From assembly GCF_018390735.1 (NCBI RefSeq), contig NZ_JAHBCL010000019.1:1-64000 (forward strand): DNA of 64,000 nucleotides, given 5' to 3'. Numbering within the stretch: the first letter of the stretch is position 1; each line of letters begins with the position of its first letter. The notes beneath the pieces were generated by a model. That model had not been told where the DNA came from. It was given only the letters and a program-made list of their open reading frames with translations, and did no database searches. Position numbers and translations under genes: made by a program. The DNA comes from Fusibacter paucivorans (GTDB lineage: Bacteria; Bacillota; Clostridia; Peptostreptococcales; Acidaminobacteraceae). Shown here one piece after another: positions 43,574 to 53,320 of the stretch.

Positions 43574-45451
43574 TCAGCGTCTTTTTTTAGTCTTCTTTAC
43601 AGGTGATATGCGTTTCTGGTGTGTCGAGTGCTTTTGTTTATCCCCTTGTCCCTTTTCTCTGGGGTGAATAAGCGCTTTGCCATTATAACCAATGAGATCT
43701 TTTCGATTTTCAATCATAAGCGCTTCATAGACGAGATCATAGTTTTTGGGATTCTTAAATTGCAGAAGTGCCCGCTGCATCGCCTTTTCACGCGGTGTTC
43801 TCGGTATATAAACTTTTTTCATCGTTCTAGGATCTAATTCTGTGTAATACATACAGGTACTCAATGTTCCAGGTGTCGGATAAAAATCCTGTACCTGTTC
43901 AGGCGTGTAATGAATATCTCTCAAGTACTCCGCAAGCCTAATCGCTGACTTTAGCGTACTTCCAGGATGTGAACTCATTAAATACGGAATGATATACTGT
44001 TCTTTACCCAATTCTGTATTGACTTTTTCAAATTTTTCCACAAAAGCACCATATAGTTTGCCACTTGGCTTGCCCATATAATCCAAAACGATTTCATCAA
44101 TATGCTCTGGCGCTACTTTTAACTGACCGCTGACATGATGCTCACAAAGCGTATAAAAAAAAGAATCAGACTGATCATGCATCAAGTAGTCATACCTAAT
44201 GCCACTCCTCACAAAGACTTTTTTGACATTAGCAATTGCCCGAAGCTTTTCGAGAAGCGCTTCATAATCGGTATGGTCTATGTTCAAATGTTCACAGGGT
44301 TCAGGGTATAAACACTGTCGGTGTTTACAAGCACCGTGCTTCAGCTGGTTTTCGCACGCCGGTATTCTAAAGTTGGCCGTCGGCCCGCCGACATCGTGTA
44401 TATACCCTTTAAAATCAGGATCTTCCGTAATCTGAATTGCTTCCTTCTCAATGGATTCATGAGAACGAGATGTGATTATTCGCCCCTGATGAAATCCGAG
44501 CGCGCAGAAACTGCAGCTGCCAAAACAACCCCGTTCACTAATGATGCTCATCTTTACTTCCTGAATGGCAGGAATGCCACCCGCTGCTTTATACATCGGA
44601 TGATAGTCGCGCATATAACCCAGGTTAAAAGTCCAGTCAAGTTCTTCACGTGTTAACGGCATCGTTGGCTGGTTTTGAATTAAATAGCGATCACCATGCT
44701 GTTGAATGAGCCGCTTACCGCGAATTGGATCTTGTTCGTCATACTGTATTTTAAAAGCAGCTGCATAGTTGCGTTTATCGGTAGACACTTCTTCAAATGA
44801 GGGCAAGATCAATGCATCTGTAAACATGTCAATTGCGTTCGTCATAAAACATGTTCCATCAACATGCTGTAAGTACTGTATTTCGAGCCCTGCATTCAAG
44901 AAATCTGCAATTTCAACAATTTGGTGTTCGCCCATGCCGTAGATGAGCAAATCTGCACCGGAATCGACCAAAATTGATTTTCTAACCCGATCTTCCCAAT
45001 AATCATAATGTGCAAACCGTCTTAAAGACGCTTCAATGCCGCCAATGATAATTGGCACTGACTTGCTGCGCTGTCTAATAAGGTTGGCGTAAACAATCGT
45101 TGCGCGGTCAGGTCGTTTCCCCATGACACCGCCTGGCGAAAAACTGTCGCGTTTTCTTCGCTTTTTAGAAACATAATAATGGTTTACCATCGAATCCATA
45201 TTGCCGCCGCTAATGAGAAAGGCAAGCCTCGGCATGCCCAACACTTCTATACTGGCAGCATCTCGCCAATCCGGCTGTGCAATGATGCCTACTTTATAAC
45301 CCGCATCCAGCAATGTTCGCGCGATGACAATTGGACCAAAACTAGGATGATCCACATAAGCGTCTGCTGAGATGAGTACAAAGTCTAGCGTCTCCCAGCC
45401 CAGTAATGCCATATCGGCTTTTGACACTGGTAAAAATTGATTTAAGATCAT
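43574..45451 (-). CDS. YgiQ-family radical SAM protein
   Basis: About 625 residues. The radical SAM Fe-S motif is C-x3-C-x2-C in SERGCFGSCSFCALGFHQG (near residue 300), with the N-terminal UPF0313 region (FVLISADAYVDHPSFG, GVMGKRPDRATIVYANLIR). The C-terminus is basic (KQKHSTHQKRISPVKKTKKRR end). YgiQ proteins are widespread but their substrate is unknown. ATG 45451 follows AAAGGGTTTTT; longer in-frame starts upstream lack a ribosome site. Confidence 0.9.
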   Translation of the reverse strand: MILNQFLPVSKADMALLGWETLDFVLISADAYVDHPSFGPIVIARTLLDAGYKVGIIAQPDWRDAASIEVLGMPRLAFLISGGNMDSMVNHYYVSKKRRKRDSFSPGGVMGKRPDRATIVYANLIRQRSKSVPIIIGGIEASLRRFAHYDYWEDRVRKSILVDSGADLLIYGMGEHQIVEIADFLNAGLEIQYLQHVDGTCFMTNAIDMFTDALILPSFEEVSTDKRNYAAAFKIQYDEQDPIRGKRLIQQHGDRYLIQNQPTMPLTREELDWTFNLGYMRDYHPMYKAAGGIPAIQEVKMSIISERGCFGSCSFCALGFHQGRIITSRSHESIEKEAIQITEDPDFKGYIHDVGGPTANFRIPACENQLKHGACKHRQCLYPEPCEHLNIDHTDYEALLEKLRAIANVKKVFVRSGIRYDYLMHDQSDSFFYTLCEHHVSGQLKVAPEHIDEIVLDYMGKPSGKLYGAFVEKFEKVNTELGKEQYIIPYLMSSHPGSTLKSAIRLAEYLRDIHYTPEQVQDFYPTPGTLSTCMYYTELDPRTMKKVYIPRTPREKAMQRALLQFKNPKNYDLVYEALMIENRKDLIGYNGKALIHPREKGQGDKQKHSTHQKRISPVKKTKKRR

Positions 45452-45530
45452 AAAAACCCTTTCTATTACAATGATCATCATCAGTGTGCACACTCTCTTA
45501 TAAACATTGCACACGATGTTCTTAAGCCAT

Positions 45531-45567
45531 TAAAAAGACTAAACGCCCAAATGGTCGTCTAGTCTTT
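45531..45567 (-). terminator. Intrinsic terminator of the giant pseudokinase gene
   Basis: AAAGACTA (45534-45541) pairs with TAGTCTTT (45560-45567), extended inward by further pairs, and is followed by five T residues on the minus strand. Confidence 0.7.
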
Positions 45568-45628
45568 CATACCCATATTTACTACATTCAATACGCTAAC
45601 AATTTTTTTGCCTGTCCAACAACATTTT

Positions 45629-48600
45629 CTAAAATAATATATGTCTCAAAACAGGCTTTAAGGATTCAACAAAATTTAAATTGCCAAAATCAAATTCCTT
45701 GTCTTTGATATTGACTGAAATTGCCAGCAATCCCTTGGCATTTGGCTCGTCAAATGCCAAAATAATATAAGACTTCCAGTTCGGAATATTGGTTGCTTCA
45801 TCATATGAAACAATCTCATCCCAATCAACAAAACTAACACTGCTTTCTGAGTGACGATATTTTTCTATGAGTCTAGGACTCAGCTCTAGTTTCTCACTGT
45901 ACTCATTTTGGCCTTTTTTCTTAAAGAGCGCCTCGCCGATTTCGCCGTCTTCCCTAAACTTGACAAAGCTGATTTCGTCCGCTTCTGTAATATCGACAAG
46001 CGTCATAAAAGTATTGAGTATCTTGCTGCTTCTTTCTTCTTCTTCTTCCAACTGCTTGACAATATCGAGAAGTGCCTTTACATTACGCGTATCGGATGAT
46101 ATATTCCCCGTCAAGATCCCCGTTAATTTATCATAGCGATGTCCCTCTTTGTTGAGTTTTTCATCCCATGAAGTCGCGCGGTTACGACCATTGTTTTTCG
46201 AGTAATACAGCGATTGATCTGCTTTCTCAATGAGTTCTTCTTCATTGGAACCATCTACCGGAAAAGTCGAAACACCCAAACTGACGGTAAGCGGCATTTC
46301 TTCGCCAAGTAATTTTCTAGACTCAACCAACATTCTTATTTTTTCTGCAACATTAAACCCGTCGACAGCATCCGTTTCTGGTAATACAATGACAAACTCT
46401 TCGCCGCCATAACGGCCGACATAATCCGATTTACGAATAGAACTTTTTATAAGCGAACCGATGGATGACAGAATTTCATCACCCTTCCGGTGACCGTAAT
46501 TATCATTGACGCTTTTGAATTTATCAATATCGAGCATAATAACAGACAAAGGCGCATTCTGCATTCTGGCTAAATTTAGTTCTTTGGTAAATTCCTGTTC
46601 AATATGCTTGCGCAAAAAGACACCCGTGAGTTTATCAATTGTCGAAACGCGCTTGAGGTGATAATTATTAATCATGAGATAGATCAAGCTGATAAACGAT
46701 TTACACAGTTTAAAAGAATTTTGGTTTATATGATTAATCACATTTTTTGTTTCAATGAAAACGTACCCGACGACGCGTCTTTTCACCAGTAGTAAATCTT
46801 CTTTTCGCTTTTCAGGGGTCGACAGTTTAATTTCCGATTCGTGTATTGGAAAGCATATAAGTCCCTTTTGATCACCGGTCAGTAATTGAACGTTGGTGCG
46901 ATTATCAATTTTATTGACGTAAATTCCCTCTGAATCACTGCCGATTGCATTGATCAGCTTCATAATGTCAAAGTGTTCTTCTCTCGGCTTTGAGGCAATA
47001 ATTTCTGAAATGTTATCGTGCTCATCAAAGAGATACATTTCTGCCAATTCAGAAAAAGTCATCTGCTCAAAGAATTTTAAGATTGTCTTTAAGTTATTGA
47101 GTTCATCTTTACCGAGATTTTGTATGAGATCTGTCGGATTACTAAAGCGATTTTCCTGTGCCATCGCATTGTTCGCCAGCATTTCTCGTGTAAAGACTTC
47201 GTTGTCATACAACAGTCTGTAAAGGTTCAGATCAAAGAAATCATCAACACTTTCAATACGTTCTTCATAAAGATTTGCAATTTCAACCGCATCTTGCTGC
47301 TGAATAAACGCTTCGACTATTTTATTAATGCGCGTTTTAAGCGCCATTTTTACGTCGTCATACAGAATATAGGTTTCTCGGTATTCATGGATAATATCTT
47401 GTGCCAGTTCGGCGAGGACGTCCAACGCCATCAGATAATATTGAAGCGCATGATAAAGATCTTCCTCAAAAAAGTATTCATCACCAAGAACCTTGTAAAT
47501 ACGCCATAACATTTCCTGTGAATGCTCTTTAAAAAAGCCGATAAGGTTGGTAATGCGTTCGATGGCATTATCTGAGAGCGATGCATCAATCACATCTCTC
47601 CGCATGCGTATGGCTTTTGTATTATACTGCGCTTTCAAATCGTCATCAATTAAAATCAAGCGATCTAGCGCGACAAAGTCATGATCGTCCAAAAGATCAA
47701 ACATCATATCATTGATAAAATCGCGAAGCAGTTTTGCTTCTGAAGGATTACGCGTCTCATCTTTCAACTTTTTAATTTCTTCAAACGGTACGCGTTTTTG
47801 GTTGAATATAATATGATTTTTCTTGTGTTCAAGGCGCAAATCAATAATTTTAAGACGATATTGCCTAAAATCGTCTAAAACCTCATCAGCTTCAAACTCA
47901 TAGCGCCATTTATCGACTTTGATAACGGCATTCATCGCGAGATAGTACTCAAAATGCAGCATAAAATAGTCAAATTTATCGTAATCCCTGCGTTTGATAA
48001 TATTAATTTCGTGCTCGAGGCGATTAATGATCGTATGCGTCTTTGAATAGTTTTCATTCAATAGATAAGCATGGCACATGTTGAGCAATGCCAATACGAT
48101 AATATTGCGATCACCGACATTTTCAGCCATTTGATAAGATTCTTCAAAATATTTAATGGCCGTTACATACCGGCCTTCAATCCGATACGTTTCACCAATA
48201 TTATTCAAATACGTTGGAATTGCTACAAAGTAGTTGCGGTTGCTCGCACGATTATAAGCCTTTCTAAAGTAATCTCTCGCCAGATAGTAATCGCCATAGC
48301 CATCGAGATAAATAACGCCGAAGTTGTTGAGCAGTGAAATGACGTTTTCTTCATCTTGCAGCGATTGGTAACGTTCGAGACTTCGGTTAAAACTGTCGAT
48401 GCTGGAATCAAATGCGTTGTTATACAGATAATTAACACCCATTTCATTTTCAAAAACGGCTTCAAAATGCACTTGATTGTTCTCATAGCTTTTGTCGAGG
48501 TATTCATTTACTAACTGTAAATGTGCATTGAGTTCACCACTATTTCGCAAACATCTTGCTTTAATGCGCACACCTTCAAATTCGCCGTGCACATAGCCAA

Positions 48601-50968
48601 TCGTTTTCGATTTTTCGATCATGTCATCGACAATTTCAATACCGCGCTGTACTTCGTTCTTATAATAGGCAATCGTTGCACGTTCTAGTCCGATATCGAT
48701 AATATCCTTCGGATTTTCCATAAGGCGATTGGTTTCAATACTGCTGATGGATTCTATGGCGCGTTCTAGCTTGCCAACTTTAATATACTGCTTAACCAGA
48801 CGTTTCGTGGTTCGGCCAATTTGCTGTACATCTTTTAGGCGCTCATAGATATTAAGTGCTAATTCCAATAAATCAAGCGCCTTGTGTGCATTGGATTTTT
48901 CAAAATAATAATCAGAAAAAATCACACAGTAACGCGCTGCCTTTTCAAAATTATCCGAATCCATAAGATAATCAATCAGCGCTTCATTGAAATCATTGGC
49001 ATTAATAAACCTCAGTTCGTATATTTCTGCCGCTTTGTGTGATAACGCCTTAATTTCTTCAGTTGAAAGCATATCGTAAAACGCTTTTTTAAGATCGTTG
49101 CCATTAATAGCGAAAACATACTCAACATCGGAAATTTTCTTCGTAATAATCTTGGCTTCTTCCATGTAATAGATGAAATAATACGCCTCTTCTTCTGAAA
49201 TGCCTGTAAACTCAAGAATGACACTCATATTAAACGAATCTTTTAGGATGGAAAGCTGTTGCAATAATTTAAGCTGAGAGGTTGTCAATCCCTGCATAAC
49301 ACGCTCAATTTCAGTTGATTGGCTGACTTCATACTGGAATTTAAAACTGTCGTCAACACGGTCGAGTTCCCACCGCAGTAGTATCGGATCAAAATAGATG
49401 ACTTCATCTTGCCACAGTTTTTTAATCATCCTTTTTGTCATACTTGGAACGCCTTGTGTTTCAAGCATAAGCCGATGTGTTAGTTTATAGGGAATTTGAT
49501 TCATTCCCAGCGTCGACATAACGAGATAGCCCGTTTCTTCCAAGTTTAAGGACGATAATTTGATGATCTTAATAAACTCATCACTATAGCCCATCTCCTT
49601 TTCCGAATTGTAATCAGAGGCAAGAATACAGTAGTTTGCCTGATTTTTTTGATGAATCAACAAATCAAAAAAATACCGTTCAGTGCCTGACAGTGCATCT
49701 TCATCGTCTATAATAAGCACAAAAAAATGATTGATCGTATATTCCAAAAAGAAATTGTAAATACGATTCAGGACGCGGAGCATTGACATCTCACTCTCTT
49801 CGTCTTTTAAATTCCACTTAACCTTCAATTCGGGCAATACGGCACCAAGTTCCATACCATATTTTTGGATGAGAATCGGAGAGATATCATCCATTTTCGA
49901 AAGATGTGCTACAATTTGCCTGACAATGGGATATGGTGAGTGGTCGTGATGTCTTCTGATAAAAATATGATTAACTTTATGAATCTTGCAGTTAAACTGT
50001 ATTTCCTGCAAGACGCGCGTCTTACCGGAACCGACATCGCCTCTGACAAAGATCGCATTGATGGCCGTATTTTTCTTTTGTTTGTCTTCAATCACTTTAC
50101 TGATGTCTCTGATAACGCCGTCTCTGCCGATAATGCGCGTTAAGTCGTAAAGTCGATCATAGTATTGCTCATCGTTATTGTCAATGTCGATGAGAATCAA
50201 TTCTGAAAGTGCTGTAATAAATTCATCTATGCTGCGATGACGTTCATCTTTAATATGACTCGTTGCACGAATAATAAACTTATGGATTTCCGTAAGCTGC
50301 GGCGATTTCATGATATTTTGGATTGACTTTAATTTATAATCGACTTTGTAATAGAGATAGTAAAAGATATTGCCCATCGCATAGATATCAGCGGTTACAT
50401 CCGGCACTTCTCCCCAGACGACTTCAGGCGCCAAAAAATGATTACTGCGTTCATAACCGAGCTTGAAAAAATAATCATCGACATAATTATTGGCAAATTC
50501 TCTTATTTTAAGGGTTATCCTGCCATGATCTCGCAGTAGAATCATGGCGTCAAAATTCAAGTATTTATAGATAAACCCCCGATAGTGGAGATAGCGGACC
50601 GCTTTACAGAGCTGTACAAGTACCTGATTGATTTCTGATTTGTTCAGGTCTTCATAGTGGACAATCTTCGTCGAATCGTAATGTTCATAAGTATAAAAGA
50701 ATTGATTGCGATTGACTTTACTGCCGTTGATCGTCAGAATCGTCTGAAATTCGTACGCGCTTAGAATATTCTCATGATAGAGGGTTGCCACTTCGATAAA
50801 GTGCATTTCAAAGCGTTTCACAAAATCGTAATTCGACATTTCCGTATCAAAAATTTTGAGCCGCTTTACCATTTTATTTTTCTTGAGATCTTCTACAAGA
50901 TACTCAACCATATTATTTTCTTTATAAATTGTATCGACAATGCGATAGCGGTCATTAATAATTTTCAA
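45629..50968 (-). CDS. Giant pseudokinase / STAND ATPase / TPR / diguanylate cyclase
   Basis: About 1779 residues. The N-terminus (1-270) has a protein-kinase fold with APEVVWGEVPDVTADIYAMGN, but the catalytic loop reads YKYLNFDAMILL instead of HRDxxxxN and DFG is REFA, so it is a pseudokinase. A STAND-type ATPase follows (Walker A GDVGSGKT near 310, Walker B FVLIIDDEDALS), then helical TPR repeats (roughly 620-1180) and a GAF-like region. A GGDEF domain has active site YGGEEF near residue 1520 and the inhibitory site RKSD five residues before it. About 180 GAF-like residues close the protein. It likely makes c-di-GMP under control of partner binding. The start is TTG 50968 with GGAGG five nt upstream, 16 nt after marR. 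Confidence 0.88.
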   Translation of the reverse strand: MKIINDRYRIVDTIYKENNMVEYLVEDLKKNKMVKRLKIFDTEMSNYDFVKRFEMHFIEVATLYHENILSAYEFQTILTINGSKVNRNQFFYTYEHYDSTKIVHYEDLNKSEINQVLVQLCKAVRYLHYRGFIYKYLNFDAMILLRDHGRITLKIREFANNYVDDYFFKLGYERSNHFLAPEVVWGEVPDVTADIYAMGNIFYYLYYKVDYKLKSIQNIMKSPQLTEIHKFIIRATSHIKDERHRSIDEFITALSELILIDIDNNDEQYYDRLYDLTRIIGRDGVIRDISKVIEDKQKKNTAINAIFVRGDVGSGKTRVLQEIQFNCKIHKVNHIFIRRHHDHSPYPIVRQIVAHLSKMDDISPILIQKYGMELGAVLPELKVKWNLKDEESEMSMLRVLNRIYNFFLEYTINHFFVLIIDDEDALSGTERYFFDLLIHQKNQANYCILASDYNSEKEMGYSDEFIKIIKLSSLNLEETGYLVMSTLGMNQIPYKLTHRLMLETQGVPSMTKRMIKKLWQDEVIYFDPILLRWELDRVDDSFKFQYEVSQSTEIERVMQGLTTSQLKLLQQLSILKDSFNMSVILEFTGISEEEAYYFIYYMEEAKIITKKISDVEYVFAINGNDLKKAFYDMLSTEEIKALSHKAAEIYELRFINANDFNEALIDYLMDSDNFEKAARYCVIFSDYYFEKSNAHKALDLLELALNIYERLKDVQQIGRTTKRLVKQYIKVGKLERAIESISSIETNRLMENPKDIIDIGLERATIAYYKNEVQRGIEIVDDMIEKSKTIGYVHGEFEGVRIKARCLRNSGELNAHLQLVNEYLDKSYENNQVHFEAVFENEMGVNYLYNNAFDSSIDSFNRSLERYQSLQDEENVISLLNNFGVIYLDGYGDYYLARDYFRKAYNRASNRNYFVAIPTYLNNIGETYRIEGRYVTAIKYFEESYQMAENVGDRNIIVLALLNMCHAYLLNENYSKTHTIINRLEHEINIIKRRDYDKFDYFMLHFEYYLAMNAVIKVDKWRYEFEADEVLDDFRQYRLKIIDLRLEHKKNHIIFNQKRVPFEEIKKLKDETRNPSEAKLLRDFINDMMFDLLDDHDFVALDRLILIDDDLKAQYNTKAIRMRRDVIDASLSDNAIERITNLIGFFKEHSQEMLWRIYKVLGDEYFFEEDLYHALQYYLMALDVLAELAQDIIHEYRETYILYDDVKMALKTRINKIVEAFIQQQDAVEIANLYEERIESVDDFFDLNLYRLLYDNEVFTREMLANNAMAQENRFSNPTDLIQNLGKDELNNLKTILKFFEQMTFSELAEMYLFDEHDNISEIIASKPREEHFDIMKLINAIGSDSEGIYVNKIDNRTNVQLLTGDQKGLICFPIHESEIKLSTPEKRKEDLLLVKRRVVGYVFIETKNVINHINQNSFKLCKSFISLIYLMINNYHLKRVSTIDKLTGVFLRKHIEQEFTKELNLARMQNAPLSVIMLDIDKFKSVNDNYGHRKGDEILSSIGSLIKSSIRKSDYVGRYGGEEFVIVLPETDAVDGFNVAEKIRMLVESRKLLGEEMPLTVSLGVSTFPVDGSNEEELIEKADQSLYYSKNNGRNRATSWDEKLNKEGHRYDKLTGILTGNISSDTRNVKALLDIVKQLEEEEERSSKILNTFMTLVDITEADEISFVKFREDGEIGEALFKKKGQNEYSEKLELSPRLIEKYRHSESSVSFVDWDEIVSYDEATNIPNWKSYIILAFDEPNAKGLLAISVNIKDKEFDFGNLNFVESLKPVLRHILF

Positions 50969-50984
50969 GCCGTCCTCCAATGAA

Positions 50985-51410
50985 CTAGATTTCTACGCGT
51001 TCATTCAATATTCGTACACTTGATTCGATGCTCTCACGTGTTGCTTCATCAATGTCTGAAAGCATTGCTTCAATATATCTTATTCTCGTTTCGATTACTT
51101 TATTTAAAAGCTCATGCCCTTTTGGCAATACCATAATTCTCACAATACGCCTGTCCTGATCGTCTTTAACACGTTTAACCAGTTCGTTGCGTTCCATGCG
51201 ATCCAGCAGATCGGTAACGGTACTGCATGCGAGGAACATATTCGTACTGAGTTCACTGATCGTCAGTCGTTCATCGTTGATGAGAAACTGTAATGCTTCA
51301 AATTGAGGTGGCGTTATATCAAAGTCGCTGAGGATTTCTCGCCCCTTTTTCTTAATCTTGTAACATACCCTTCTTAAATCCTCCTCAATGCGTGCCATTT
51401 TCTCATCCAT
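50985..51410 (-). CDS. MarR-family transcriptional regulator
   Basis: 141 residues with a winged helix: FDITPPQFEALQFLINDERLTISELSTNMFLACSTVTDLLDRMERNELVKRVKDDQDRRIVRI. It is the first gene of the unit with the giant cyclase, 16 nt apart. A GGAGG site lies 8 nt before the ATG. It probably binds its own promoter, where the palindrome TTGTACAA (51453-51460) overlaps the -10. Ligand unknown. Confidence 0.9.
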   Translation of the reverse strand: MDEKMARIEEDLRRVCYKIKKKGREILSDFDITPPQFEALQFLINDERLTISELSTNMFLACSTVTDLLDRMERNELVKRVKDDQDRRIVRIMVLPKGHELLNKVIETRIRYIEAMLSDIDEATRESIESSVRILNERVEI

Positions 51411-51451
51411 TTCCAGTGCCTCCGGTCTCTGTTAATTTGCCTATAATGTAT

Positions 51452-51480
51452 ATTGTACAAAATAAATAAATATAGGTAAA
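51452..51480 (-). promoter_or_regulatory. Promoter of the marR-cyclase operon
   Basis: On the minus strand TTTACC (51480-51475) and TACAAT (51457-51452) are 17 bp apart. The -10 lies inside the palindrome TTGTACAA, a possible MarR operator. Confidence 0.55.
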
Positions 51481-51498
51481 CAAAATTTTAAAGTTTAA

Positions 51499-51528
51499 TT
51501 GTAATTTAACAATTGGTTATGATAAACT
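51499..51528 (+). promoter_or_regulatory. Promoter of the M23-bactofilin operon
   Basis: TTGTAA (51499-51504) and TAAACT (51523-51528) are 18 bp apart, 33 nt before the peptidase ATG. It diverges from the marR promoter. Confidence 0.5.
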
Positions 51529-51561
51529 ATGTATAGATTCACGCATTTTTTAGGAGGTTCT

Positions 51562-52566
51562 ATGCAAAGACTACGCGCTTTGTTAAGAAAATTTAAAGTG
51601 ACCATCATGGTCATTCCAAATGCCGATCAAACCATTCGGCAAAAACCGATTAACTTAGCACTTGTTTTTTTAGTACTCATGGTATTGCTCGTGATCAATA
51701 TTGCACTGATTACGACTTCTATGATTTCAAGATCTAAAGCAGCAACACTTGACGCAGAAAATATACAACTCGTTTCAGATATGACTTATCAAACAGACAA
51801 GATGAACTCACTAGAATCAATTAATAACGCTAGACTTGAAGAGATATTAACACTTCGCGAAACACTCGAAAGTTCTGTCACCTATCTCGACAACCGTCTT
51901 GCAGCCATTGAAGAAGCAGATTCACGCATTGACACACTTGTCTCTATGTTTAATAGCGAAACACATTCTGATGTTGAAATTCCCATAAGCCGATCCTATG
52001 ATCGAGAAGCATTCACCTTGACTTCACAGGAAACGCGAACAACAGATGATACGATTTTCGAGGATATTGAAAACCTCATTGAAAATGAAGAAATTACCAA
52101 CATCATTCAGTCGAAAATGGATGCGTATGATGCTTTAATTGAACAGATGGAGACTCAATTGGTCTATTTGGACTGCCGACCTGATCTCTTGCCTGCTTCC
52201 GGTATTTTTACTTCAAAATTTGGTTACCGCAAAGATCCCATTACAAAGCGAACCGCCAAACACAACGGCTTAGATATTGCCAATGATAAGGGAACCGCTA
52301 TTCGCGCCGCTGGTACTGGTATCATTACTTATTCTGGATATAACGGCGATTTCGGCAATGTCATCATTATTGACCACGGTTATGGTTATAAATCCGTATA
52401 CGGTCATTGCAGTGAATTGCTTATCGAAGAAGGTACGCGCGTTGAAAAAGGTACTTTAATTGCGAAAATGGGATCAACGGGCAAGAGCACTGGGACGCAT
52501 TTGCACTTTGAAGTACGCTACAACGATACACCCATTAATCCTGCAACAATTTTAAATTTAGAATAA
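51562..52566 (+). CDS. M23 family membrane-anchored murein peptidase
   Basis: 334 residues. A short basic cytosolic start and one membrane helix (ALVFLVLMVLLVINIALITT) are followed by a coiled-coil stalk (about 60-150). A C-terminal LytM/M23 domain follows, with zinc ligands in HNGLDIAND and the HLHFEV motif, plus GYGYKSVYGHCSELL. It should cut peptidoglycan cross-bridges at the cell surface. ATG 51562 has AGGAGG five nt upstream. The bactofilin gene follows 31 nt later, a pairing known from cell-shape systems. Confidence 0.93.
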   Translation: MQRLRALLRKFKVTIMVIPNADQTIRQKPINLALVFLVLMVLLVINIALITTSMISRSKAATLDAENIQLVSDMTYQTDKMNSLESINNARLEEILTLRETLESSVTYLDNRLAAIEEADSRIDTLVSMFNSETHSDVEIPISRSYDREAFTLTSQETRTTDDTIFEDIENLIENEEITNIIQSKMDAYDALIEQMETQLVYLDCRPDLLPASGIFTSKFGYRKDPITKRTAKHNGLDIANDKGTAIRAAGTGIITYSGYNGDFGNVIIIDHGYGYKSVYGHCSELLIEEGTRVEKGTLIAKMGSTGKSTGTHLHFEVRYNDTPINPATILNLE

Positions 52567-52597
52567 TCATCACAACTGTTTATAAGGGGGATCTAAC

Positions 52598-53053
52598 ATG
52601 CAAATGTTTTCTAAAAAAGAAGTGACAACATCCTTTGACTTGGTTATTGGACCGAATTCAATGGTTAATGGTAATTTGGAAAGTGAAGCCAGCGTCAGAA
52701 TCGACGGAACCGTTATTGGTGACATTACCTCAAAGGGAAACGTCATCCTTTCAGAACGCGGACGCATCGAAGGCAATATTATCTGCGACAATCTGGAAAT
52801 TCACGGTCATTGCATTGGCAACGTCCAGTCGAAAGGTCGTATTGATCTTACGAAATCATCAAAATTGGTTGGTGATATCGTCTGTATGACACTCAATACT
52901 GAAACAGGTGCTAAATTCGAAGGTAACTGCCGTGTATTGCCGGAGACCAATATCGAAATTATCACACAAGTGGCTCGCGGTGTTCCCTCTCCTGAACCAT
53001 ATGCCGTTTATGATGACACCGAAACAGCCTTTGATGATGTTGCAAACATGTAA
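52598..53053 (+). CDS. Bactofilin (polymer-forming cytoskeletal protein)
   Basis: 151 residues. The central beta-helix has the repeating pattern SVRIDGTVIGDITSKGNVILSERGRIEGNI and HGHCIGNVQSKGRIDL, with short polar ends. Bactofilins self-assemble without nucleotides on the inner membrane and position cell-wall enzymes. Here it is co-transcribed with the M23 peptidase, suggesting local wall remodelling. A GGGG site precedes the ATG, and a strong terminator follows. Confidence 0.94.
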   Translation: MQMFSKKEVTTSFDLVIGPNSMVNGNLESEASVRIDGTVIGDITSKGNVILSERGRIEGNIICDNLEIHGHCIGNVQSKGRIDLTKSSKLVGDIVCMTLNTETGAKFEGNCRVLPETNIEIITQVARGVPSPEPYAVYDDTETAFDDVANM

Positions 53054-53083
53054 TGACTTTAACTTTAGATTATTATCAAAAAT

Positions 53084-53117
53084 AAAAATCTCAATGCTTG
53101 CTGCATTGAGATTTTTT
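53084..53117 (+). terminator. Intrinsic terminator of the M23-bactofilin operon
   Basis: A 12-bp stem AAATCTCAATGC (53086-53097) with GCATTGAGATTT (53103-53114) is followed by T residues on the plus strand, 32 nt past the bactofilin stop. The next 200 nt to 53320 hold nothing I can assign. Confidence 0.85.
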
Positions 53118-53320
53118 ATTTGCCCAAGATGCCGTCGTCACCCAAATATCACACCACACCTCAACAGGTGGGTGGACTATCTGCTCTTTCTGACTTCTCC
53201 CTGTAGAAGCTTGCCATACGCAGCAGAACACGTTCTCCCTAACAAAATACAGTGGTTGAATTCACAATGACAACCAACATCTCAGACGTTACTTTATTAT
53301 AACGCATTTTTTTATAAAGA

